Assembly: GCA_947169115.1 (NCBI GenBank)
Contig: CAMVOK010000001.1
Coordinates: 62,001-126,000 of the forward strand
DNA: 64,000 nt
DNA from: an uncultured Prevotellaceae bacterium
GTDB lineage: Bacteria; Bacteroidota; Bacteroidia; Bacteroidales; Bacteroidaceae
Reading direction: 5' to 3'
The notes below the pieces were generated by a model that worked only from the letters and a program-made list of their open reading frames with translations, was not told the origin of the DNA and made no database searches. How positions within the stretch are numbered: position 1 is the stretch's first letter; each line of letters begins with the position of its first letter. This document shows positions 1 through 9,468 of the stretch, in pieces. A program made the position numbers and the translations under genes.

Positions 1-2
1 CG

Positions 3-305
3 CTTACCCAGCAGGAGGCCCTCGGATTCGTCCGGGAGTACAAGCAAGTGATACGACCACGTTTCCATGCGGAGCCGAAGGTTTACATGTATGGGTCGTA
101 CTCCAAGGGATGTGCCAACCCCGACAGCGACATAGATGTCGCCATTGTCGTGCCCGAGGCTGAGGTCAAGGACTGGTGGTTACAGTCGGCCGACCTATGT
201 GGGGACGTTCGTAAGGTAAGTGCGCTCATTGAACCCGTCCTGCTTGGGGACGAAGAGGACTCTACTCTCTACCGCGATGTAATGCGGACAGGAATTGCAG
301 TGTAA
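3..305 (+). CDS. MNT-type nucleotidyltransferase domain protein, 5' end missing
   Basis: The reading frame is open from the left edge, so the true start lies outside the window. The GTG at 48 is an internal candidate only. The visible part carries GSYSKGCANPDSDIDVAIVV, the GS...DxD signature of the minimal nucleotidyltransferase (MNT, DNA polymerase beta-like) fold. The glycine-serine binds the nucleotide phosphates and the two aspartates bind metal. Stand-alone proteins of this kind have about 100 residues, so nearly the whole protein is present. Family members either act as antitoxins with a HEPN partner or modify unknown targets by AMP transfer. No HEPN partner is visible downstream, and any upstream partner is out of view. 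Function is therefore open. Confidence 0.75.
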   Translation, partial: LTQQEALGFVREYKQVIRPRFHAEPKVYMYGSYSKGCANPDSDIDVAIVVPEAEVKDWWLQSADLCGDVRKVSALIEPVLLGDEEDSTLYRDVMRTGIAV

Positions 306-342
306 ATAACAACGATAACAAGAATTTAAACAATTATATTTT

Positions 343-3300
343 ATGAAAAAAGTTTTATTTTTTAGATTCTTGCTACTTTCCCTCCTTGTAGGGATAAGCG
401 GCAGTGCATGGGCGCAAAATGCTGCCTATCTCGGTAGTCAGGTTACATCGACAGATGGCATTTCTGACACCAAACGGTATGTCCTGAAAACGGGTGCTAA
501 CCGTTACATTACGGACAACGGAACGGATTATAATGTGCCCAATGACGCCAATTCTGCTACGGATGCCAGTATTTATTATCTGATTAGCAATGGCGACGGT
601 ACGTACAAAATTAAGAACTATTATACGGGAAAGTACTGGGGCGTACCTGTATATAACTCTGCGTTGGCTTCTGTAGAAGAGGCATCCGCTGGTGCATGGT
701 CTCTCAACTTCTCTGAGGGCATAGCCTATCCGTCTGCTCCCGATGCTGGAAATACCGTACGAGGTATCGATCGTACGAGTGGAAAAGTATGGAGCTGGTC
801 AACGGGAACCAACAATAACCATAAGGTGTATATCTATGAGGTGTTAGAAGAAGCCACCATCACGTATGGCACCAGTACGGGTACATTTTACAATGGCAGC
901 AATGCTGTTACCAGTGGTTGGATTGCCAAATGGGTATCCAACGAGGCCGGAAAGCCTGCCGTTACTCTCACGGCATCGGCAACTAACATTAATGCCGCGA
1001 ATGCCCGTATGGCTCCTGGCTCATCTACATCTACTACATATTCCTTTTCTGTGGGAGACGGATACTTAATTACCGGCTTTGCAATGAATTGCCCAACGTT
1101 TGGTGCTGCCGTGACTATTACTCCTGCAGGGGAATCGGCAGTCGCAGTAGAAACAGGCCAAACCATTGTTGTAAACTCCTCAGCCTCTTCATTTGTGTAT
1201 TCTGGAAGCAATACTGGACGAATTCAAGCTGGCTCTAACGATGGCGGTTCTTTAACGATTTCTGTTGAGAAGGGAATTAATGTTACGTACAACTTTTATT
1301 GCGGGGGTGATTTCGTAAGAAGTGAGACTGTATTGCAAACGAAGAATAGTGCCGTGAACTATCCTGCTTCTCTGACAACGGGATATAGCACTTTTGCCTA
1401 TAACTTTGGAACTTCCGGTTCCATCGGTACCACGGATTGCACCATTACCGTGACGGCTACGCTGAAATCAGGCCTTGTAACTACAGCTTCGCTGAGTAAT
1501 ACTAAAAAGTACAAACTAAAATGTGCGCGTGGAGGTCTGTCTACTTACACAGATGGTGGGGGTGACATTCATTTGGCATCACCTGTTAAGACCGCGTTGA
1601 GCGTTTCTGAGAAAGAATTTGCCATCCTCAGTTATCGTGGACATTATTATCTGTATAGCGTAAGCGATGAGAAATTTGTAACCTATTCATCTTCCAGCGA
1701 CGCTCCTGTCGTGGCCTCTATTACCTCAGAAACGACGGATGCCGTAACCTTTGAGACGGTTTCAAGTGCAGTGTACGCAATCAAGTTCAACAACGATGGC
1801 AGCAAATACATTAATAGCTCAAGCTCTTATACATATGGAATTACTATTAGCGACTGGGGTGGCTCTGGCTATTGGGACGACGGCAACCAATATGTAATTG
1901 AGGAGGTCGATGACTTTGATTCTAGTGATGCCCTTGCGGTTCTTGATGAATTCTTCAATTATACCGTAACATACATCGTGAAGGACGGCTCTGACAACGT
2001 TCTGTTCACTTCCGACCCGGTAGTTACGACCTCTGGTGCCAATATCACCACCCTGCCGGCAGCGTATCAGAAGGCAGACTTCTATGACTATAACTCGATA
2101 AACCTCACTATTTCTTCCAAAGGCAATACCAATGCGGAGTTCACTGCAACCCCGAAGGCCACACCATTGGTGAAGTACACCGCTGATACGACAAAGCCCC
2201 AATGGTATAAGATGCGACTGAATAGCTTCTATCCCACATACTCTTCTGAAGCTAGTCCAAACGTATCGACACCTACCACGAATGCCGATGACGAGACCGT
2301 GCAGTGGGCATTCGTCGGTGAACCATACGCTGGTTTCCATATCTACTGCCGTGCAGCTGGTACTAGTCTGGTACTTGGCTCCGGGCAGACAACGGGCTCT
2401 GCAAATACAGGTGGTGGAGTACATGCCACATTTGCCACGGCAGGTACTCAAGACAATGAGTTGTGGTTCCCTGAAGCAAGTACTTATCTTGAAGGAGCTG
2501 GTTTCTATATATTCAATGAAGAAGGCCATGCCCTGAATCGTCGAAGTGCAGGCAGTCTTGACTATTGGACATCAGGTCATGATGCAGGATCTACGTTCGT
2601 AGTTACTGAGGTGGAGATGCGCGACGTGGACTATGCAATTTACTTTGGTGGTTCTTCTACTGGGATTGTCCAGAATGCCTGGCAGGATGTAGGCTCGGCT
2701 ACGGCTTTGCCTACGCCCCTCGTTAGTGACTACTGCACTGTCAGCTACTCTGCCGATGAGGTGGAATCGGGTAGCGGTACTCAGACCGTGAACGTGACAA
2801 TTACCATGGATGCCCCCTTCCAGGCATCCAAAGGCGGTGTTCGTACCTATTATGCTTGGCATTTGATGGAAGGCAATAGTCCTGGTTATGTGTACATAGA
2901 CGGATCGGGCGATGTGGTGGCTCCAAAAAACGGAGCGCTTACCTTAACAGAGCCGATCTCGTCAACCTACGTATGGGAGTTCTCGGGAGATCCCGTACAA
3001 GGTTTCCTGATTCAGAACTTGTCGGTTGGCGGTTCAAAGACCCTGGGCGGCAGGACTGCATCAGGGGGAACAATGGCCATGGAAACCCTCAGCATAATAA
3101 GCTCGCCCCGTTTCGTACCGAAAAACGGGTCGGCAGACCGGAACAAGTGGTATTGTATAAACTATGATTACTGGATTGACCGTTCAGATGGTAAGCCTTA
3201 TGCACATACGTCTGCGTCCTATCCCAGTACTTTTGTCCGCCTGTATAAGGTTCGCTTCGATAAGGGTAGTTCTTCTGCCACGTTGATGGTGGGTAGTCAG

Positions 3301-6300
3301 GAAATTGCAGACCCGTCTGTTGACATCTACCTGTCGGCCTCGGCCACTATGAGTTGTAAGGAGGCTGGCTATTACATCGTCTCTTACGACGGTTACGCAA
3401 CCTTGGCCGAAGCCTTGGCAGCCGACACCGACGGTGAGATAGTGCTGACTATTGTGGAGCCTGTAGCGAGCGTAACATCGACCGCCCAGAACAAGGCTTA
3501 CAACATTCGCACGGCAAACAATCGTGGCTGGTGGGCTGTAGCTTCTGGCGCCTCGGTGGTCAACTCCACGGTTGGATTGGATCTTGCAACACTCAGCTCC
3601 GACACCAAACAGCAGTTTGCCTTTATCCCCATAGACCTCGACGGCGATACCAATGCAGATGAATATTATCTGTACAGCATAGGTGAGCAGAAGTTTGTCT
3701 ATTTCAACGTTCGTAGCGATGCCAATGGTCAGCTGGATACCCATCTGACCCTGTCCACGGCTCCTGTCAAGTCGGGTGTTACCTTTGCGGCCTCTACCAA
3801 TGGCACGTATGCAACGGGCTATCCTGCTGTGATGACCTTCCCCAATGGGAACGAGACAAGGTCCTTTGGTGTACATCCTTCGCATTCGCCACAGGTTTAT
3901 AACTATGCCTACAACAATACTCACCTCGATGATGAAGGTAATGCATCGGCTGTGGTGGAAGTAGGTGCCTTTGACCCCGCTACGGCTCTGTCGCGTCTGC
4001 CTATCAGTAGTACGTCTTCACTCGCGAACAATAAGGCATACGCCATCACCTGTCCGCGCGGTGTGCTGGGCATTAACAATCGTACCCTCATATCCACAGC
4101 TTCGCCCAGCCACACCTTCCGGGAGAAAGTGGCTGCCGGTTCGGCCACAAACGCCACCCTTACCGACCCGACCTATACCGAGGGCACGTTTGCCATTATC
4201 TACCATGATGGAACCGATAACGGCGAGGACGACGGCAGTTATTATCTATGGAGCATAGAGGGTCGTGGCTATGTCAATTCTAATGGTGTCATCGACAATG
4301 CCAATCCCGAACCCATCGCATTTAACGAGCGTGGCAATAGGGTGTTCTCCATCTACTTTCCCAATAGTAGTTCGAAGTATATTGCTGTAACAGCTTGGGG
4401 AGGTAATGAAAATGGACTGAATATTGATGCTGGTGCTTCGTCTCTGGACGATGGCAATTGTTTCTACATCTGTCCGGTAGATGACTTCGACCCCACGGAT
4501 GCTATCAATATCTTCACCCCACAGACGGTGGACTACGTCCTAATGTATGGTGGTGATGAGGTTGGCAGTGTGGAAAATGTTTCTGCCAGAGTGTCGGGTA
4601 CTGCCGAAGAATTCTTACCTTCGAGCCTCGACAACGGTTTCATGACCTACACCTTCGACCCAGAGATTATCACGGGCGAAACCGCCACAGTGACTGTAAC
4701 GGCCACCTGGAACGGTCCGTTCGAGATAGCAGCCTCTTTTAATGCGGCTACTGCCAAGTGGTACACAGTGGGTATTCATACATATTATGAAGGGGAAAAG
4801 TGGACCTGGGGTTACAAGAGCAGCGAGTCTGACAAAGTGAAAGTGGAACAATTGCCCGTGAACGACATTGCCAACTTGGACAACACACGCCTCTTCACCT
4901 TTGTGGGTGACCCCTACAGCGGCTTCTACATCTACAACCGCGCAGCAGGTACCAAAAAACTGTATCGTGGAGGAGAAAGCGATGAGATTAGCATGACCAA
5001 CGATGGAGAGAAATTCTTTGTTGCAAAGTCAGCCCCCAACCCAGACACGCAAACTTACTTCTGCCTGAAACCCGATGGTGCTACGAACTATCTGAACCTG
5101 AACTATGACGGAGGTAAGGTGATAACGGGATGGAGCGATAATGACAATGGAAGCACGTGCTGGGTTCTGCCTTCGGGCTCGTACTATCTGAATGCACTGA
5201 CACCCTTGGCGCTTGACGCACCAGTGGGAGCTGTGGGTTCGAAGTCGGGAATACTGACTACAAGTGACAGGGATGCATTGAACACGTTGCGCACAGAACT
5301 GGGGACAGACGCGTTTGCCATTCCGTCAACGACATATCCATTTGAAATTGTGAAGCCAATAGTTACAGCTGTGGTGGCTTCTGATATCGTTACCCTTACG
5401 GACGGAGGCTACTATCGCATTGTAAGTGCAGTGCCTGGCTTCAACCAAACGGCGGCTTGGTATTATAACCCTGCGACAAGTACAAACCACATCACTTGGG
5501 CAAAGGCTGCAACCACGGCTGGACATCTGGTGAACTCCCTCTTTAAGTTTAAGGCAAGTGCAACTGAAGGTAAGTGGTACATTTATAGTCCGAACGCCCA
5601 GAAATATATTATTCACGATGGTACTGGTTTCGAAGCACAGACTGGTTCATTAGGCGATACGCCTGGTGATGTGACAGTGGGGGATGTTACTGGTTCTTCT
5701 ACGCAGAAGACCCTGAAGATAAATGTACAGACCGTTCATGCAAACGGTCATGCTTCTGGTAGCGGCAATTCCGGTACACTTATCAATTACAACTCAAACG
5801 CTGTTGGCGAGCCCTCTACATGGTATCTCGTTAAGGTAGATAAGATAGATTTGACCCTCAATAAGGCTACAGACCTCAACGGACGCACAAATGTATATGC
5901 TACCGCGAAGATGCCTTTCAACATTACTCTGCCCACTGGTGATGACACCGAGGCTATGGCTTATACGATGCTTGCCGAGAACCAGGCCACAAACGCTGGT
6001 GGCGTCCTCTACATCAAACCTGATGAACTGGGACGGAGAGTGCCGAAAGATACGCCCGTTATGTTGGTGGGAACCTCTACAGGTGCTTCAACACAGACTG
6101 TCAGGGCTACAATCAGCGATGACGAAGATATGAGCGATGTGGATGTTCCTGGCAGCAATATTTTTGAGGGTACCTACGTACCACTAACCTCTAACCATGG
6201 ATCTGACGCCACCAAGTACCTGACACTGGGTCGCAACAATGAGGGAGGAACGAAGGTGGTAGGTTTCTACCTGCTTTCGGACGGAAGCACCATTGCTGCC

Positions 6301-6519
6301 AACCGTGCCTATATCCCCTATAGCACACTGGCCGGTGGCGGTGCAGGTGTCAAGGGATTTGCCATTGCCTGGGACTTCGACGAGGACGGCATAGGGGAAT
6401 TGACGGAGGAGGTCAAAGGTCAAATGTCAGATGTAGCCTATGACCTGCAGGGCCGACGTGTTATGAAACCCAGGAAGGGCATCTACATTGTGGACGGCAA
6501 AAAGGTGATGATAAAGTAA
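343..6519 (+). CDS. Very large secreted repeat protein with sorting-like C-terminal tail
   Basis: This 2058-residue protein starts with a clear signal peptide (basic MKK, hydrophobic stretch, cut near AWAQN). The body alternates two module kinds. One is a beta-rich, trefoil-like module recognisable by 'K.Y.(I/L)K...RG' openings and 'YYLYSI.E.KFV' centres, seen near residues 41, 380, 1045, 1223 and 1683. The other is an Ig-like module opening with phrases such as 'VTYIVKDG' or 'VDYVLMYGGDEVG'. Another repeated phrase is '(V/S)G(D/E)PYxGF.IY.RAAGT'. The final residues, YDLQGRRV...KGIYIVDGKKV, match the tail of the 997-residue protein at 59536-62529 and resemble the last part of type A C-terminal sorting domains. 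It probably works at the cell surface or outside, perhaps binding glycans. No catalytic motif was seen. The gene begins 37 bases after the nucleotidyltransferase. Confidence 0.85.
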   Translation: MKKVLFFRFLLLSLLVGISGSAWAQNAAYLGSQVTSTDGISDTKRYVLKTGANRYITDNGTDYNVPNDANSATDASIYYLISNGDGTYKIKNYYTGKYWGVPVYNSALASVEEASAGAWSLNFSEGIAYPSAPDAGNTVRGIDRTSGKVWSWSTGTNNNHKVYIYEVLEEATITYGTSTGTFYNGSNAVTSGWIAKWVSNEAGKPAVTLTASATNINAANARMAPGSSTSTTYSFSVGDGYLITGFAMNCPTFGAAVTITPAGESAVAVETGQTIVVNSSASSFVYSGSNTGRIQAGSNDGGSLTISVEKGINVTYNFYCGGDFVRSETVLQTKNSAVNYPASLTTGYSTFAYNFGTSGSIGTTDCTITVTATLKSGLVTTASLSNTKKYKLKCARGGLSTYTDGGGDIHLASPVKTALSVSEKEFAILSYRGHYYLYSVSDEKFVTYSSSSDAPVVASITSETTDAVTFETVSSAVYAIKFNNDGSKYINSSSSYTYGITISDWGGSGYWDDGNQYVIEEVDDFDSSDALAVLDEFFNYTVTYIVKDGSDNVLFTSDPVVTTSGANITTLPAAYQKADFYDYNSINLTISSKGNTNAEFTATPKATPLVKYTADTTKPQWYKMRLNSFYPTYSSEASPNVSTPTTNADDETVQWAFVGEPYAGFHIYCRAAGTSLVLGSGQTTGSANTGGGVHATFATAGTQDNELWFPEASTYLEGAGFYIFNEEGHALNRRSAGSLDYWTSGHDAGSTFVVTEVEMRDVDYAIYFGGSSTGIVQNAWQDVGSATALPTPLVSDYCTVSYSADEVESGSGTQTVNVTITMDAPFQASKGGVRTYYAWHLMEGNSPGYVYIDGSGDVVAPKNGALTLTEPISSTYVWEFSGDPVQGFLIQNLSVGGSKTLGGRTASGGTMAMETLSIISSPRFVPKNGSADRNKWYCINYDYWIDRSDGKPYAHTSASYPSTFVRLYKVRFDKGSSSATLMVGSQEIADPSVDIYLSASATMSCKEAGYYIVSYDGYATLAEALAADTDGEIVLTIVEPVASVTSTAQNKAYNIRTANNRGWWAVASGASVVNSTVGLDLATLSSDTKQQFAFIPIDLDGDTNADEYYLYSIGEQKFVYFNVRSDANGQLDTHLTLSTAPVKSGVTFAASTNGTYATGYPAVMTFPNGNETRSFGVHPSHSPQVYNYAYNNTHLDDEGNASAVVEVGAFDPATALSRLPISSTSSLANNKAYAITCPRGVLGINNRTLISTASPSHTFREKVAAGSATNATLTDPTYTEGTFAIIYHDGTDNGEDDGSYYLWSIEGRGYVNSNGVIDNANPEPIAFNERGNRVFSIYFPNSSSKYIAVTAWGGNENGLNIDAGASSLDDGNCFYICPVDDFDPTDAINIFTPQTVDYVLMYGGDEVGSVENVSARVSGTAEEFLPSSLDNGFMTYTFDPEIITGETATVTVTATWNGPFEIAASFNAATAKWYTVGIHTYYEGEKWTWGYKSSESDKVKVEQLPVNDIANLDNTRLFTFVGDPYSGFYIYNRAAGTKKLYRGGESDEISMTNDGEKFFVAKSAPNPDTQTYFCLKPDGATNYLNLNYDGGKVITGWSDNDNGSTCWVLPSGSYYLNALTPLALDAPVGAVGSKSGILTTSDRDALNTLRTELGTDAFAIPSTTYPFEIVKPIVTAVVASDIVTLTDGGYYRIVSAVPGFNQTAAWYYNPATSTNHITWAKAATTAGHLVNSLFKFKASATEGKWYIYSPNAQKYIIHDGTGFEAQTGSLGDTPGDVTVGDVTGSSTQKTLKINVQTVHANGHASGSGNSGTLINYNSNAVGEPSTWYLVKVDKIDLTLNKATDLNGRTNVYATAKMPFNITLPTGDDTEAMAYTMLAENQATNAGGVLYIKPDELGRRVPKDTPVMLVGTSTGASTQTVRATISDDEDMSDVDVPGSNIFEGTYVPLTSNHGSDATKYLTLGRNNEGGTKVVGFYLLSDGSTIAANRAYIPYSTLAGGGAGVKGFAIAWDFDEDGIGELTEEVKGQMSDVAYDLQGRRVMKPRKGIYIVDGKKVMIK

Positions 6520-6553
6520 TCGTAAGTCTAATACTCTAAATATTCTGATAACT

Positions 6554-6748
6554 ATGGATAAGATGAAATATAGTAAGCCAAGCCTGAAGGTAGTGGAAAT
6601 GCTCTCCGATACCGACCTGATGCACGCCTCGATGGTGGTTAGCACCTCCAAGGAGACCGACGAATCCTGGACCAAGGAGGACAAAGGTGTGTGGGACAAG
6701 GTCTGGGACCGCGACCCCGTGTTCGACGCAGATAAAGACAAGAACTAA
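6554..6748 (+). CDS. Small acidic peptide (64 residues), KPxxxVV-type
   Basis: This short ORF starts 34 bases after the giant secreted protein and ends just before a strong hairpin, so it is probably co-transcribed with it. The sequence opens with MDKMKYSKPSLKVVEML, has a short neutral centre around DLMHASMVVS, and then becomes strongly acidic and tryptophan-containing. From memory, short Bacteroidales proteins opening with 'KKYxKPxxxVV' are common and have no known function. They often precede or follow surface-protein genes. A leader plus variable tail layout also recalls peptide precursors, but no modification or export enzyme is nearby. Coding status rests on position, start codon and the family-like opening. 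Confidence 0.6.
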   Translation: MDKMKYSKPSLKVVEMLSDTDLMHASMVVSTSKETDESWTKEDKGVWDKVWDRDPVFDADKDKN

Positions 6749-6755
6749 AACACTA

Positions 6756-6803
6756 ATGATAAGCAAGAAGGATGTGCCACAGCACATCCTTCTTGCTTAT
6801 CAT
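6756..6803 (+). terminator. Perfect 22-bp inverted repeat after the secreted-protein operon
   Basis: Bases 6756-6777 pair perfectly with 6782-6803 around a four-base loop. No T-run follows, so it may act as a factor-assisted terminator or 3' stability hairpin for the secreted-protein transcript rather than a textbook intrinsic terminator. Confidence 0.7.
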
Positions 6804-6983
6804 ATAATGGTTAAATGATAGATAATGCTTGATTTAATGCATAATTCATAATGCATAATATTGCCTTCGGCGAAGCCAAATTTGCACGGCAAGCGGCAGA
6901 GCCGAGTTCACGGATTTAAGTCCTGCTGATAATTAGAAACTTGGATTATCCGTCGAATCCGTGAAATCCGTGGTTGATAATTA

Positions 6984-7202
6984 TAAAGCCCGAAGGGCTG
7001 ATAAGATTACAGGCAGGGGTAAATCCCCTGCTAAGATGCATGCAGTAGATAAACCCCGAAGGGGTGGTAGAACTGTCTGTCACCCTTTCTTGCACAGCAA
7101 GCGTAGCCCCTTCGGGTCGTCCGATTACAGGGCTAACGTTACGGTTCTTTTTATCAGGGGATTTTCCCCTGCCTGTAGTCTATGGCCCAGTCTGGGCTAA
7201 AT
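6984..7202. repeat. Imperfect inverted repeat, MITE-like
   Basis: The left arm (about 6984-7032) contains ACAGGCAGGGG, three or four bases, then CCCCTG at 7009-7030. The right arm carries its reverse complement at 7155-7176 with one mismatch, and similarity continues outward through GCCCgaaGGGCT-like sequence. The roughly 120-base centre has further CCCCGAAGGGG and CCCCTTCGGG palindromes. No ORF of transposase size is present. It may be a decayed non-autonomous element. Confidence 0.55.
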
Positions 7203-7260
7203 CGTAATTCTTGAATGAATCAAGCGGCATGCCGATTACGTCGCTCGGTGACGTTAGGAG

Positions 7261-7331
7261 ACGCTTGCGTAACAACGTGGAGCAAGAAATCGGACGCGCA
7301 GCTACGCTTGCGTAACAACGTGGAGCAAGAA
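7261..7331. repeat. 28-bp perfect direct repeat
   Basis: Bases 7261-7288 (beginning ACGCTTGCGTAACAACG) are repeated exactly at 7304-7331. The copies are 43 bases apart, start to start. Function is unknown; it could be a remnant of a larger dispersed repeat. Confidence 0.8.
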
Positions 7332-7535
7332 TGCCAAGAATATAATTAAGAGAATTAAGGTCAATTAGGATAATTCGTTTCAAATATAAATGTAGCCCTT
7401 AGAATGTCAAATGGTATATCTTAGTGTCTTTCGTTTTTTTAGATGTAAAAACTATTTTTGTTGTCGCGAAGACATGATTTTTAGGGAAATGTGATTTTTG
7501 ACGTGGTTTTACTTCCAAGAATGTGATTTTCTTCG

Positions 7536-7543
7536 TATTTTTG
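7536..7543 (+). promoter_or_regulatory. Putative -7 box for the purH-mre operon
   Basis: TATTTTTG fits the Bacteroidetes -7 consensus TAnnTTTG. It lies 22 bases before the ATG at 7566, giving a very short leader. No convincing -33 TTG is seen at the usual distance, so this is tentative. Confidence 0.4.
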
Positions 7544-7565
7544 TAGCCGAAAAGTGAATAACGGT

Positions 7566-8165
7566 ATGGAAAAGACAAAAAAAATTCGACGTGCGCTGGT
7601 GAGCGTGTTCCATAAGGACGGGCTCGACGAGATTCTGAACGTGTTGCACCGCGAGGGTGTGGAACTGCTGAGTACGGGGGGTACACAGACTTTCATAGAG
7701 GGTCTGGGACTGCCTTGTCGCAAGGTGGAGGATGTGACGGGTTACCCGAGTATTCTGGGCGGTCGCGTGAAGACGTTGCACCCCAAGGTGTTCGGCGGTA
7801 TTCTGGGACGTCGCTCGCTGACGGAGGATCAGCAGGAAATGACGAAGTACGAGATTCCCGAAATTGACCTTGTCATCGTGGATTTGTATCCCTTTGAGGA
7901 GACCGTGGCCAGTGGCGCAGGGGAACAGGATATCATTGAGAAGATTGACATCGGCGGTATCTCCCTCATCCGTGCCGGAGCCAAGAACTTCCAGGACGTG
8001 GTTATCGTGCCCTCGAAGGCCGAGTATGGCCGTCTGCTGGAAATCCTGAAGGAACAGGGCGCAGAGACAACACTGGCACAGCGCCGCTGGTTTGCCGCAC
8101 AGGCTTTCGGCGTGAGCAGCCACTACGACACTGCCATACATGGGTGGTTTGAAAATAATTCATAA
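7566..8165 (+). CDS. purH: IMP cyclohydrolase (stand-alone N-terminal domain of PurH)
   Basis: This 199-residue protein matches only the MGS-like IMP cyclohydrolase half of bifunctional PurH. It has the early 'LVSVFHKDGL' strand, the 'LLSTGGT' phosphate loop near residue 37, 'GGRVKTLHPKVFGGIL' and 'KIDIGGISLIRAGAKN'. The enzyme closes formyl-AICAR to IMP, the last step of purine synthesis. Full-length PurH has about 510-530 residues. Here the protein stops cleanly after the first domain and the AICAR transformylase half is absent, with only repeat DNA downstream. The ATG at 7566 is preferred over an in-frame GTG at 7554, which lies too near the probable transcription start. As in other Bacteroidales, it sits immediately upstream of mreB. 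Confidence 0.85.
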   Translation: MEKTKKIRRALVSVFHKDGLDEILNVLHREGVELLSTGGTQTFIEGLGLPCRKVEDVTGYPSILGGRVKTLHPKVFGGILGRRSLTEDQQEMTKYEIPEIDLVIVDLYPFEETVASGAGEQDIIEKIDIGGISLIRAGAKNFQDVVIVPSKAEYGRLLEILKEQGAETTLAQRRWFAAQAFGVSSHYDTAIHGWFENNS

Positions 8166-8448
8166 TTCATAATGCATCGCTCCAGCTTGCTGGCTTGCAG
8201 AGCGTAGCGGGGCAAGAATGCATAATTAAATGATAAATAATAAATAATAGATAATAAATAATAAATGGCCGCTCAATGGTCAATGTTCAATATTCAATGT
8301 TCAATATTCAATGTTCCGCCCGGCTTTGCCGCTTGTGTAGAGGAATAGAGCAACATATAGCAATATAATTTATAATTTTTTATTTATATTTTTTTATTTA
8401 TTATTTATAAATCTTAAAAGGTAAATTGTCAAATTGTAAATATAAAAG
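8166..8448. repeat. A+T-rich tandem-repeat spacer between purH and mreB
   Basis: The spacer contains 'ataattcataatgc' filler, runs of 'ataaataat' units (8224-8265), and alternating 'caatgttcaatatt' units (8280-8313), followed by very A+T-rich DNA before mreB. No coding sequence or remnant of the PurH C-terminal domain was found. Confidence 0.7.
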
Positions 8449-9468
8449 ATGAAGTGGTTTTCGCTAAATAAAGAAATTGCCATGGACTTGGGCACGGCTA
8501 ATACCATCATTATCTCGAATGGCAGGATAGTGGTGGATCAGCCCAGTGTGGTGGCTTTGGACCGCAGAACGGACAGGATGATTGCCGTGGGTGAGCGGGC
8601 CAAGGAAATGCACGAAAAGACAAATTCTGACATACGTACGGTGCGCCCTCTGCGCGATGGCGTGATTGCCGATTTTGATGCTTGTGAGAAGATGATGCGC
8701 GGTCTTATCAAGATGGCACATTCGAGCAAGGGTTTGTTCAGTCCCTCGATGAAGATGGTTATCGGTGTGCCTTCGGGTAGTACGGAGGTGGAACTTAGGG
8801 CTGTACGCGACAGTGCAGAACATGCGGGCGGTCGTGAGGTTTATCTCATCTACGAACCTATGGCGGCTGCCATCGGTATCGGACTGGACGTGCTGGCTCC
8901 GGAGGGTAACATGGTAGTGGACATCGGCGGTGGTACGACGGAGATTGCCGTAATATCGCTGGGTGGTATCGTGTCGAACAACAGCATCAAGGTGGCCGGT
9001 GACGACCTGAATGCCGACATCCAGGAGTATATGAGCCGCCAGCACAACGTGAAGGTGAGCGAACGCATGGCTGAGCGCATCAAGATAAGTGTGGGGTCTG
9101 CCCTGACCGACCTTGGCGAACAGGCTCCAGAGGACTATGTCGTGTATGGCCCGAACCGAATCACGGCTCTGCCCATGCAGGTGCCTGTGTGCTACCAGGA
9201 GATTGCTCACTGTCTGGAGAAAACGGTGGCACGTGTGGAGGCTGCCGTGCTGAATGCCTTGGAGAATACGCCTCCCGAACTGTATAAGGATATTGTGCAG
9301 AACGGTATCTGGCTGACGGGTGGCGGTGCCATGTTGCGCGGATTGGACAAGCGTCTGACGGACAAGATAAACATCCCCTTCCACGTGGCTGAGGATCCCC
9401 TGCACAGCGTGGCCAAGGGTACGGGTGTGGCTCTGAAGAACATACGTAACTTCTCGTTCTTGATGTAG
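8449..9468 (+). CDS. mreB: Rod shape-determining actin homologue MreB
   Basis: MreB polymerises under the inner membrane in an ATP-dependent way and directs lateral wall synthesis by the RodA-PBP2 machine. The 339-residue length is normal. The three actin-fold nucleotide motifs are visible: phosphate 1 'MDLGTANTIIISNG' near residue 8, phosphate 2 'VVDIGGGTTEIAVISLGG' near residue 155, and the adenosine loop 'WLTGGGAMLRGLDKRL' near residue 288. It is the first gene of the mreB-mreC-mreD-mrdA-rodA operon, and its stop codon shares a base with the mreC start. Confidence 0.97.
   Translation: MKWFSLNKEIAMDLGTANTIIISNGRIVVDQPSVVALDRRTDRMIAVGERAKEMHEKTNSDIRTVRPLRDGVIADFDACEKMMRGLIKMAHSSKGLFSPSMKMVIGVPSGSTEVELRAVRDSAEHAGGREVYLIYEPMAAAIGIGLDVLAPEGNMVVDIGGGTTEIAVISLGGIVSNNSIKVAGDDLNADIQEYMSRQHNVKVSERMAERIKISVGSALTDLGEQAPEDYVVYGPNRITALPMQVPVCYQEIAHCLEKTVARVEAAVLNALENTPPELYKDIVQNGIWLTGGGAMLRGLDKRLTDKINIPFHVAEDPLHSVAKGTGVALKNIRNFSFLM

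Larger units (their letters stand above)
6804..7535. other. Gene-free repeat-rich interval
   Basis: About 730 bases without a convincing gene. It holds 'gcataattcataatgcataat' type filler (also seen near 8160 and 42295), several copies of 'aatccgtg' (6910-6975), an imperfect inverted repeat (6984-7202) with CCGAAGGG palindromes, and a 28-bp direct repeat (7261-7331). ORFs here only translate the repeats. The interval separates the surface-protein module from the purH-mre operon. Confidence 0.7.

Noticed and set aside
6961-7200. 79-residue ORF in the gene-free interval
   Set aside because: It only translates the inverted-repeat and CCGAAGGG palindrome region.
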